Positions 1-5,538 of a stretch of DNA of 15,750 nucleotides are shown here, piece after piece (the first letter of the stretch is position 1; each line of letters starts with the position of its first letter). Source of the stretch: Planctomycetaceae bacterium (GTDB lineage Bacteria; Planctomycetota; Planctomycetia; Pirellulales; Thermoguttaceae); assembly GCA_009783865.1 (NCBI GenBank), contig WRCR01000034.1, positions 1 through 15,750 on the forward strand. The letters are read 5' to 3'. The position numbers were made by a program, and so were the translations under genes. The notes below the pieces were generated by a model. It was not told the origin of the DNA. It saw only the letters and a list, made by a program, of their open reading frames with translations, and did no database searches.

Positions 1-371
1 AGTGCCGCCTCGTCGCCGCCGGTGCCGGCACGGATTTCGAGAACAAGGTTTGCCCGGTTCGCATCGGCACCGCCGATGGTCGTATCGAGGAGTTCGTTCC
101 AGAGGACTTCCCGTTCTTCTTTTAGTTCGGTAATTTCGGTTTCGGCGAGTTCGCGTAGTTCTGCGTCCGGCGAGCGGAGCATTTCGTTTGCGTCTTCGAT
201 TTGTGAGTTGATTTGATTGTATCGCCGGTATTTTGTCGCCATTTTGGCTAGTGTGCCGTGTTCGCGGGCGACTTGCTGCATTCGGCTGGAGTCCGCCAAA
301 ATATCGGGGTCAGACATCAGTCGTTCCAGTTCTTCAAATCGGACTAGTGTATCATCGAGTTGTTTTCTCAT
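1..371 (-). CDS. prfA: Peptide chain release factor 1 (RF1), N-terminal part, cut by window edge
   Basis: RF1 reads UAA and UAG stop codons and triggers peptide release on the ribosome. About 123 N-terminal codons are visible on the minus strand, starting MRKQLDDTLVRFEELERLM. The acidic helical domain 1 (around residues 1-105) is followed by the family motif EIRAGTGGDEAAL, which opens the next domain. That motif is diagnostic of class I release factors. The GGQ catalytic loop and the stop-codon recognition tripeptide lie beyond the window, so RF1 rather than RF2 is judged from the N-terminal sequence only. No Shine-Dalgarno is visible before the ATG at 371-369; a TACAAT box lies about 9 bases upstream, so the message may be nearly leaderless. 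The gene is divergent from asd across a 228-base gap. Confidence 0.92.
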   Translation of the reverse strand, partial: MRKQLDDTLVRFEELERLMSDPDILADSSRMQQVAREHGTLAKMATKYRRYNQINSQIEDANEMLRSPDAELRELAETEITELKEEREVLWNELLDTTIGGADANRANLVLEIRAGTGGDEAA

Positions 372-379
372 AATGGTAC

Positions 380-407
380 ATTGTACCGCAAAAAGAAAAA
401 TTGGAAA
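380..407 (-). promoter_or_regulatory. Candidate prfA promoter
   Basis: On the minus strand a TACAAT box (385-380, 5/6 to the sigma70 -10) is preceded after 16 bases by TTTCCA (407-402, 4/6 to TTGACA). Start of transcription would fall near 373, almost on the prfA ATG. The -10 overlaps a small inverted repeat, GGTACA/TGTACC, at 375-387. This is a weak match-based call. Confidence 0.3.
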
Positions 408-507
408 GAGGAAAATGATTGATAACGTCCGATTGTCCGATTGTCTAGTCCCGATTAATTTTAATGCGCCCGCCCTCCGCTCCTTCACTTTTTCGCTGTG
501 CGCCCCC

Positions 508-535
508 TTGCCGATTAAGACAGATACGGCATAAT
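508..535 (+). promoter_or_regulatory. Candidate asd promoter
   Basis: TTGCCG (508-513) and CATAAT (530-535, 5/6) are separated by 16 bases. A start near 542 would give asd a leader of roughly 58 bases. The rest of the 372-599 gap shows a tandem GTCCGATT repeat near 428-444 and no gene. Confidence 0.35.
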
Positions 536-599
536 AACATAGCGGATTGCTGGTGCAATTCGGTTCCGAAAAATTTATTCTAACCTTTAGGAGAATTCA

Positions 600-1604
600 G
601 TGTACGATTCCATTGCCGTTGTCGGTGCCACCGGTGCCGTTGGGACTATCATTCTCGAACTTTTGGAAAAACGGAACTTGCCGTTTAAGTCCATTAAATT
701 TATCGCTTCAGCACGCAGCGCGGGCAAAACGATTAACTTCAAAGGCAAACCGTACATTATCGAAGAACTCAAGCCGGAAGTATTCGACGGTGTTCAACTT
801 GCGATTGCCAGCACACCAGATGAGACCGCCAGAGATTTCATCCCCGATGCCGTAAAACGCGGTGCACTCGTTATTGACGAAAGCGGTTATTGGCGTATGG
901 ACCCCGAAGTACCGCTCGTGGTTCCTGAAGTCAATCCCGAAGACATCAAGAAGGCAAAGAAGGGCATCATTGCCAGTCCGAACTGTTCGACAACGCAACT
1001 CGTGGTTGCCGTCAAGCCGCTGCATGATTTCGGCAAGGTCAAGCGGATTATCGTCAGCACGTATCAGGCGGTCAGCGGTGCCGGTCTTGCCGGAACCCGT
1101 GATTTGGAGAACGGTACAAAGGCGGCATTAGAAGGCAAAGAATATCAATACGAATGTTTCGCATATCCGATTGCGTTCAACTGTTTGCCGCAAATCGGTT
1201 CCGTGAAAGAAAAGGGTTATACTTCGGAAGAGTTAAAACTGCTGTATGAAACCCGAAAGATGCTGCACGATGACAGCATTCAGGTTTGTCCGACCGCAAT
1301 CCGCGTACCGGTAGCGAACTGTCACAGCGAAAGCATTTTGGTTGAAACAGAAAAGAAAATCACCGTCGAAAAAGCACGGGAACTTTTCGCATCGATGCCC
1401 GGCGTTGTTGTAATGGACGATACCCCGAATAAGATATATCCGATGCCGCATCTCTGCACTGAACGTGACGAAGTATTTATCGGACGTATCCGAGAGGACT
1501 TGTCTTTCAACAACGGATTAGCGTTCTGGTGCGTTAGCGATAATCTTCGCAAAGGAGCGGCGACCAATGCTGTTCAAATTGCGGAATACCTTCAACAGAA
1601 TTAA
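600..1604 (+). CDS. asd: Aspartate-semialdehyde dehydrogenase
   Basis: Converts aspartyl-4-phosphate to aspartate semialdehyde with NADPH, a cytosolic step in lysine/diaminopimelate, threonine and methionine synthesis. The 334 residues match the usual family length. Visible motifs are the N-terminal nucleotide-binding loop GATGAVG (9-15), the catalytic cysteine in SPNCSTTQ (C129), YQAVSGAG with Q156, and the general-base histidine in RVPVANCHSES (H242). The start is GTG at 600, chosen because AGGAG lies at 589-593, six bases upstream, and because the frame opens directly into the Rossmann strand YDSIAVVGA. The gene appears monocistronic; the Y RNA locus follows on the same strand. The ending ...VQIAEYLQQN is typical. 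Confidence 0.97.
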   Translation: MYDSIAVVGATGAVGTIILELLEKRNLPFKSIKFIASARSAGKTINFKGKPYIIEELKPEVFDGVQLAIASTPDETARDFIPDAVKRGALVIDESGYWRMDPEVPLVVPEVNPEDIKKAKKGIIASPNCSTTQLVVAVKPLHDFGKVKRIIVSTYQAVSGAGLAGTRDLENGTKAALEGKEYQYECFAYPIAFNCLPQIGSVKEKGYTSEELKLLYETRKMLHDDSIQVCPTAIRVPVANCHSESILVETEKKITVEKARELFASMPGVVVMDDTPNKIYPMPHLCTERDEVFIGRIREDLSFNNGLAFWCVSDNLRKGAATNAVQIAEYLQQN

Positions 1605-1637
1605 TAAAGACACCTCTAAAATCAGTTGACAAAGAGG

Positions 1638-1655
1638 CGGGGGCTTCAGCCCCCG
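1638..1655. repeat. GC-rich hairpin after asd
   Basis: A perfect 7-bp stem, CGGGGGC/GCCCCCG, closes a TTCA loop. It is not followed by a T-run on either strand, so it is not a clear intrinsic terminator. It may still protect the asd 3' end or be a REP-type palindrome like others in this window. It sits immediately upstream of the palindromic promoter of the Y RNA locus, where a -35 box would be expected. Confidence 0.6.
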
Positions 1656-1658
1656 AAA

Positions 1659-1680
1659 ACGTTAGTTATAATACTAACGT
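1659..1680 (+). promoter_or_regulatory. Palindrome carrying the -10 box of the Y RNA locus
   Basis: Perfect 8-base arms ACGTTAGT (1659-1666) and ACTAACGT (1673-1680) flank TATAAT (1667-1672), an exact sigma70 -10 consensus. Six bases downstream lies G1679, the first base of the outer helix of the YrlA-like RNA, so promoter position and RNA 5' end agree. The -35 position (about 1644-1649) falls in the GC hairpin and matches poorly. That suggests an activator or another sigma factor, or that the palindrome is an operator. A TTGACA at 1626-1631 is 35 bases away, too far to pair with this -10. Confidence 0.6.
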
Positions 1681-1820
1681 CATGTGAATGCCGGATAGAC
1701 CTACTTTCATTTAGGATGAGGTTGTTGCGGGTTCGAATCCCGCCGGGCAGAATACTTATAACTGCCTGTAGCTCAGTCGGTAGAGCACCGTAGTTTATCG
1801 CCCTTTTTATCACATGACAT
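1679..1820 (+). ncRNA. yrlA: YrlA-type bacterial Y RNA with permuted tRNA-like domain
   Basis: About 142 nt. The outer helix GTCATGTGA (1679-1687) pairs with TCACATGAC (1810-1818). A pyrimidine-rich internal loop (CCCTTTTTA, 1801-1809) follows, then a second stem 1694-1704/1790-1799 (10 bp, one G-U, one bulged C). Inside lies a tRNA mimic in permuted order. First is a T-arm GCGGG-TTCGAAT-CCCGC (1727-1743). Next is an acceptor-like 7-bp helix CGGGCAG (1744-1750) with CTGCCTG (1762-1768), closed by the loop 1751-1761. Then come UA at tRNA positions 8-9 and a D-arm GCTC-AGTCGGTA-GAGC (1771-1786). T-loop (TTC, A58) and D-loop (A14, GG, A21) invariants are kept. A small hairpin TTCAT/ATGAG (1706-1720) takes the place of a variable arm. 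There is no anticodon loop. Known YrlA RNAs combine a Ro-binding stem with such a tRNA-like module and are encoded beside rsr, as here. Exact ends are inferred from pairing. Confidence 0.85.
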
Positions 1821-1830
1821 TTTGAAATAC

Positions 1831-1901
1831 GGGCGTGAATGCAGACGGGTTTACAATTTGCTAATAGTCGTAACTCGTCGCCTTTTTATCACGCCTTTTT
1901 T
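1831..1901 (+). ncRNA. Second, short Y RNA lacking the tRNA-like module
   Basis: About 70 nt, 12 bases after the first RNA. The outer helix GGCGTGA (1832-1838) pairs perfectly with TCACGCC (1889-1895) and is followed by six T (1896-1901), as in an intrinsic terminator. An inner stem GACGGGTT (1844-1851) pairs with AACTCGTC (1872-1879), 8 bp with one G-U, and carries a 20-base loop. The blocks flanking the outer helix are shared with the upstream RNA: GTGAATGC on the 5' side (1835-1842, compare 1684-1691) and TTTTTATCAC on the 3' side (1883-1892, compare 1804-1813). This suggests both bind the same protein. No separate promoter is clear, so it may be processed from a joint transcript. A plain leader/terminator of rsr is the main alternative. 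Confidence 0.7.
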
Positions 1902-1919
1902 ACGTAAGAAGGAGTTCCC

Positions 1920-3494
1920 ATGCCTAACCCGAATATCTTCCCGCCCGCTCCGAAGGGTGAGTCAGCACCGCAAGCGGATGCCATGAACGAAGCCGGAGGA
2001 AAGGCATATCGTCTCAGTGACAAAGCCGCGCTGGCGACTTATTGCTGTACCGGTACTATCAACGACACGTACTACGCCAATGCCGAAACCCAGTTGCAAA
2101 ATGTACTGCAACTGTGCCAAGTTGTACCGCCGGAGTTTATCGCCAAGTGCGCCGTCTATGCACGCACTAAAGGATTCATGAAAGACCTGCCGTGCATATT
2201 GATGGCGGTCTTGCTGACGCAGAACGGCACACTGTTCGAGAAAGTATTTCCGAAGGTTATCGACAATATCAAGATGCTGCGTTCCTTCACGCAAATCCTG
2301 CGCAGCGGTGTTCTCGGTCGGAAATCATTCGGTTCAGTCGCAGCCCGCTGTGCGCGGCAGTGGTTTGACCGCTGGCAGGATGCAAACGCTTTGTTCAATT
2401 CTTCCGTCGGAAACAATCCGTCCATCGGCGACATTATCCGGTTAACTCACCCGAAGCCGAAAAATGATGAGTTCAAAGCCCTGTTCGCTTATTTCTGCGG
2501 CTTTCCCTACGATGCGGAGAAGTTGCCGGACAAGGTTCAGCGGTACGAATTATTGAAAAAGAATTACGCCGATGGAATCGAATGGGACGAATTGCCGGAC
2601 ATCAATTTTCAGTATTTGACTTCCGTTCAGTTGACACCGCGAAACTGGGAGGACATTGCCCGAAATGCTTCGTGGCAGACGACGAGAATGAATCTCAATG
2701 CTTATTCCAAGCACGGAGTATTTATAGTACAGGAGTTGACCGGCATCATTGCTGAACGCCTCCGAGATAGAGCGGAGATTGCCAAGAGCAAGGTCTTTCC
2801 GTATCAACTTTTGATGGCGTACAAGATGACTTCTGAACTTCCGCATAGTGTTCGGGAAGCATTGCAGGACGCAATGGAAATCTCAACGGAAAATGTACCG
2901 GCAATAACCGGAAAGGTCATCGTTGCAGTCGATTCGTCCGGTTCGATGAGCAGTTCTATCACGGGGCATCGCGGCAGAGCAGCGAGTACGGTGAGGTGCA
3001 GTGATGTTGCCGGACTTGTTGGAGCGGCAATCAAACGCAAGAATCCCGATGCGGTCATCATTGCATTTGATACCAATGCAGCGATTTTGAATGTCAACCC
3101 GCGTGACTCTGTAATGACTATGGCACAGCAGATGTCGAGAGCAGGCGGCGGCACCGATGTCGGCTGTGCAATTCGCTTGTGCAATGAACGGAAAGTCAAA
3201 GGGGATTTACTTGTCATCGTATCAGATAACGAATCGTGGTTTGACGGCAGCTGTTCCCGTTGCGGTCACGGCACCGGCGCGATGCAAGAGTGGAATACTT
3301 TCAAAAAGAACAATCCGGGAGCAAAGTGCGTGTGCATTGACATTCAACCGTATGCGACGACGCAACTTCGTGAGTCACCGAGTACGATAAATGTTGCCGG
3401 TTTTTCGGACGAGATTTTCAACCTGCTTGCCGAAGTTGCCAGCGGTGCCGGTGAGGATACTTTCGTGAAAACGATTGAAGCGATTGAGGTTTAG
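1920..3494 (+). CDS. rsr: TROVE/vWA domain protein, bacterial Ro60 orthologue
   Basis: Ro60 family ring protein that binds Y RNAs and the ends of misfolded or structured RNAs. In studied bacteria it works with exoribonucleases such as PNPase in rRNA maturation, stress RNA decay and starvation survival. The 524 residues show the TROVE HEAT-like region (around 25-320, with LARNA-like ARNASWQTTRMNLN at 247-260) and a C-terminal von Willebrand A domain (around 330-510). The metal-ion-dependent adhesion site looks intact: DSSGSMS (D338, S340, S342), T412 in GGGTDVG and D436 in IVSDNES. A CSRCGH segment (C445, C448, H450) follows that strand. The start ATG has AAGGAG five bases upstream (1909-1914). 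Two Y-like RNAs lie just upstream on the same strand, which strongly supports the assignment. No rtcB or nuclease gene is adjacent. Confidence 0.95.
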   Translation: MPNPNIFPPAPKGESAPQADAMNEAGGKAYRLSDKAALATYCCTGTINDTYYANAETQLQNVLQLCQVVPPEFIAKCAVYARTKGFMKDLPCILMAVLLTQNGTLFEKVFPKVIDNIKMLRSFTQILRSGVLGRKSFGSVAARCARQWFDRWQDANALFNSSVGNNPSIGDIIRLTHPKPKNDEFKALFAYFCGFPYDAEKLPDKVQRYELLKKNYADGIEWDELPDINFQYLTSVQLTPRNWEDIARNASWQTTRMNLNAYSKHGVFIVQELTGIIAERLRDRAEIAKSKVFPYQLLMAYKMTSELPHSVREALQDAMEISTENVPAITGKVIVAVDSSGSMSSSITGHRGRAASTVRCSDVAGLVGAAIKRKNPDAVIIAFDTNAAILNVNPRDSVMTMAQQMSRAGGGTDVGCAIRLCNERKVKGDLLVIVSDNESWFDGSCSRCGHGTGAMQEWNTFKKNNPGAKCVCIDIQPYATTQLRESPSTINVAGFSDEIFNLLAEVASGAGEDTFVKTIEAIEV

Positions 3495-3497
3495 GGA

Positions 3498-3540
3498 ACG
3501 GCGGGTTATCAACGGCGGGTTATCACCCGCCGCTCGTATT
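3498..3540. terminator. Palindromic repeat between convergent rsr and lpxA
   Basis: CGGCGGGT (3513-3520) pairs with ACCCGCCG (3525-3532) around a TATC loop, an 8-bp hairpin between converging genes. A second partial copy of the left arm precedes it (3499-3510). The 23 bases 3518-3540 recur exactly at 11162-11184 in another convergent gap, so this is a dispersed repeat that probably also stops transcription. Confidence 0.6.
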
Positions 3541-3554
3541 GAAGCCGTATTAAA

Positions 3555-4421
3555 TTATCCGGCGTTGACTCTTAGTGTTCTGACGGCTTCCTCTTCGCAG
3601 TTGTTTTCATCTTCCTCAACAAGACGAATCGAACGTGCTGTACCGGAACGGCGTTCACTAACAATACCCCGTTTCGTTCCAAGCAAAAACTGCGTCATCT
3701 CCGCTGCGGGTCCGATTGAATACTCCGCCTGCATCTTGTCGATAATCTGCTGCCAAGTTAGTCCGCCGCGGTACAAAATCCGATAGACGGTCTTGAGCGT
3801 TTTGATTTCCTCAACAGTGCGTCCGCCGCGCCGCAAGCCGACGAGATTCAAACCGACAATCCGGCTTGTTAAACCGTCCACCGTAACAAAAGGAGGAACG
3901 TCCCGAACAATATGCGCTTGTCCTCCGACCATTGCCAGTGAACCCACGCGGCACATCTGATGCACCGCCGCTGCACCACCGAGATTTGCCCGGTTACCGA
4001 TTTGAACATGTCCGCCAAGCATAACATTGTTGACAAGAACGACATTGTTGCCGACGCAGCAATCGTGGGCGACATGAGCATTGACCATCAAATAATTTTC
4101 ATTGCCGATGACTGTTGCGCTTGCCGCTTTCATTGCACGGTGAATCGTAACGTTTTCACGGAAGACATTGCCGTCTCCGATAACAATATGTCCATACGGC
4201 GGCAGTGCCGTTGTATGCTGCGGCGGACCGCCGATGACGGTACCGGAATAAAACGCATTACCTTCGCCGATAATCGTTCCTTTCCGAATTATAACGTGGG
4301 ACTCAAGGCGGCACTTATCACCGATGACAACATCGTCTTCGATGATGCAGAACGGAGCGATTTCGACATTGTTTCCGATGCGGGCTTTCGGGCTTATTAT
4401 AGAGCGTGATTCTATGCTCAT
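3555..4421 (-). CDS. lpxA: Acyl-ACP--UDP-N-acetylglucosamine O-acyltransferase
   Basis: First step of lipid A synthesis: transfers a 3-hydroxyacyl chain from ACP to UDP-GlcNAc in the cytosol. The 288 residues show a left-handed beta-helix of hexapeptide repeats through about residue 180. The LpxA signatures are SHVIIRKGTIIG, NVFRENVTIHR, and VNAHVAHDCCVGNN with H116 and catalytic H119, followed by GGAAAVHQMCRVG and VPPFVTVDG. A C-terminal helical domain runs to about 250. Compared with the 262-residue E. coli enzyme there is a 25-residue acidic tail (around 264-288). The start at 4421 opens directly into the helix; no strong ribosome site is seen. No other lpx gene lies nearby. Its presence implies an outer membrane with lipid A. 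Confidence 0.95.
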   Translation of the reverse strand: MSIESRSIISPKARIGNNVEIAPFCIIEDDVVIGDKCRLESHVIIRKGTIIGEGNAFYSGTVIGGPPQHTTALPPYGHIVIGDGNVFRENVTIHRAMKAASATVIGNENYLMVNAHVAHDCCVGNNVVLVNNVMLGGHVQIGNRANLGGAAAVHQMCRVGSLAMVGGQAHIVRDVPPFVTVDGLTSRIVGLNLVGLRRGGRTVEEIKTLKTVYRILYRGGLTWQQIIDKMQAEYSIGPAAEMTQFLLGTKRGIVSERRSGTARSIRLVEEDENNCEEEAVRTLRVNAG

Positions 4422-4466
4422 TGAAAACTTTCTGATGAAAGGGTTGTTTCAAATACGGACTTGCGG

Positions 4467-4495
4467 ATAATATAAAAAAAATTGCTATGATGCAA
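4467..4495 (-). promoter_or_regulatory. Candidate lpxA promoter
   Basis: On the minus strand, TATTAT (4472-4467, 5/6 to TATAAT) is preceded after 17 bases by TTGCAT (4495-4490, 3/6). Transcription would begin near 4460, leaving a leader of about 40 bases. The -35 overlaps the left end of the structured element at 4488-4757. Confidence 0.35.
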
Positions 4496-4757
4496 GAGCA
4501 GTTTTTTATTCCATTAACAAGCGTGTCACTTCGGCATGATGAACGTCATTCGGCTTGGAATAACCGCGATTTTCATCGGTAGAACAAGCACCGGCAAAGA
4601 ACAACGAGCGGAAATCTGCGATTTCCGCTTCACCGAAAGACGTTTTTCTTTGTTCACTGAAAAAAACGTTTTTTCGTGAAAGCGGGAAACAATAGTTTCC
4701 CGCTCGTGATACCCATCGTACAGGACCTGTACCGGCTAAATAATTGCTCTTGCATCA
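4488..4757. other. Structured intergenic element with 16-bp terminal inverted repeats
   Basis: In the 398-base gap between divergent lpxA and the lipoprotein gene, TGATGCAAGAGCAGTT (4488-4503) pairs with its inverted partner at 4742-4757 (16 bp, one G-U). Between them are consecutive strong hairpins. These are 4506-4512/4557-4563; a perfect 10-bp stem 4607-4616/4620-4629; 4653-4665/4669-4680 (12 bp with one bulge); a perfect 10-bp stem 4681-4690/4695-4704 with an AATA loop; and GTACAG/CTGTAC near 4719-4733. No open reading frame of note is present. It could be a noncoding RNA of about 270 nt closed by a terminal helix, or a MITE-like cluster of REP palindromes. No target-site duplication is evident. 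A TATGAT box (4486-4491) could start a plus-strand transcript. Confidence 0.6.
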
Positions 4758-4819
4758 AACGGCGGAATTTTCTATTATCCGCAATCTTTTGATGTCCCTT
4801 GTTTTACGATTAAATTACA

Positions 4820-5491
4820 ATGCGTTTATTATCGGTGTTTGCGTTATTGGGTATCCTTTCCGTTTGCTTGTTGTCCGGCTGTAGAGGAACACAGGCAAGA
4901 GTTATGCACGGCTTCGAACAGGACAAAGTCGGAAGCAATGCCGCCGGTGCCGAAGTGTATAACCCGATTGTTCGGGAAACAGTCGGCAAACTTCTCGCCC
5001 GCGCCGCTGCCGAACCGTCGATTCAACAGGTAATGTACACTGACGGTACTATGGGACCTGCCCGCCGCAAGGTCTGCTTTGTCGGGTTGGAAAACGCCGG
5101 TATCGAAGAAGTTGCGGATTTCAAGGAACACATCAAGACGGCAATTTCGGAGAAAATCACGGAGTCGCCGCAGTTTGAAGTGGTTAGCGACCGCGCTGTC
5201 CGTGCCGGTTTGCAAACGCTCGGCTTGCGTCCTGATGACCTTTTCATGGAAGAGAACATGAAAATGTTTATCAGCGCAATGGGACGCGGCGGAACGCCTG
5301 TCGATTATCTTTTGTTTGCGAAGATTACTACCGGCACGACTATCGACAACAAAGATATGCAGCGGGACTATAAACTTTCGCTGGAACTCGTCAATACGCA
5401 AACGTATTCGCAAATCATTGAATCCATGCCGATGCGTAAGGAATACAATAACTCCGTGAAAGGCAAGTTCAAGAATTGGTTTAAAAAATAA
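4820..5491 (+). CDS. LpoB-like outer-membrane lipoprotein (penicillin-binding protein activator family)
   Basis: A 223-residue lipoprotein. The signal peptide (1-20) ends in the lipobox LLSGC, with C21 as the lipidated residue. The following globular part resembles the LpoB/PBP-activator family. It has a helix before a strand (KVCFVGLENAG), then a helix and the strand PQFEVVSDRAV, an amphipathic segment around RAGLQTLGLRPDDLF, the strand VDYLLFAKITTGT and the closing strand YKLSLELVNTQTYSQI. In Enterobacteria LpoB activates the peptidoglycan synthase PBP1b from the outer membrane. Whether this distant relative does so is inference. No clear Shine-Dalgarno precedes the ATG. The gene is monocistronic and converges with the AMMECR1/MEMO1 gene. 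Confidence 0.75.
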   Translation: MRLLSVFALLGILSVCLLSGCRGTQARVMHGFEQDKVGSNAAGAEVYNPIVRETVGKLLARAAAEPSIQQVMYTDGTMGPARRKVCFVGLENAGIEEVADFKEHIKTAISEKITESPQFEVVSDRAVRAGLQTLGLRPDDLFMEENMKMFISAMGRGGTPVDYLLFAKITTGTTIDNKDMQRDYKLSLELVNTQTYSQIIESMPMRKEYNNSVKGKFKNWFKK

Positions 5492-5495
5492 GCCC

Positions 5496-5538
5496 GCCGT
5501 TTATAACGGCTGGGTTAAACAAACTGGGCTAAACAAAC
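5496..5538. terminator. Hairpin plus GGGYTAAACAAA repeats between convergent genes
   Basis: GCCGTT (5496-5501) pairs with AACGGC (5505-5510) around TAT, just after the lipoprotein stop. Two tandem copies of GGGYTAAACAAAC follow (5512-5537), and the second supplies the stop codon of the opposing gene. The same motif follows the hairpin at 7659-7679. It probably acts as a bidirectional terminator or REP-type repeat; no strong T-run is present. Confidence 0.5.

Noticed and set aside
1626..1631. TTGACA as -35 box for the Y RNA promoter
   Set aside because: It is 35 bases from the TATAAT at 1667, and no -10 lies at a proper distance.
1727..1787. A functional circularly permuted tRNA gene, as in some algae and archaea
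   Set aside because: There is no anticodon stem-loop. The strands that would form it instead pair into long outer stems, and the element abuts a Ro60 gene. A Y RNA explains all parts.
1727..1787. Two broken tRNA genes or an integration site left by a mobile element
   Set aside because: The two acceptor strands pair 7/7 and the outer helices enclose both halves symmetrically, so they belong to one RNA. No integrase or further tRNA duplication is seen.
1679..1820. tmRNA or two-piece tmRNA
   Set aside because: A full D-arm with a 4-bp stem is present, and there is no GGGG start, tag reading frame or pseudoknot series.
3498..3540. CRISPR repeat
   Set aside because: Only one or two copies occur per site, there are no regular spacers and no cas genes.
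4488..4757. RNase P RNA, 6S RNA or SRP RNA
   Set aside because: The conserved core sequences of these RNAs were not found in the interval; the structure is a chain of simple hairpins.
4844..5413. A 189-codon open frame antisense to the lipoprotein gene
   Set aside because: No recognisable domain or ribosome site; the plus-strand frame has a clear signal peptide and lipobox, so this is a shadow frame.
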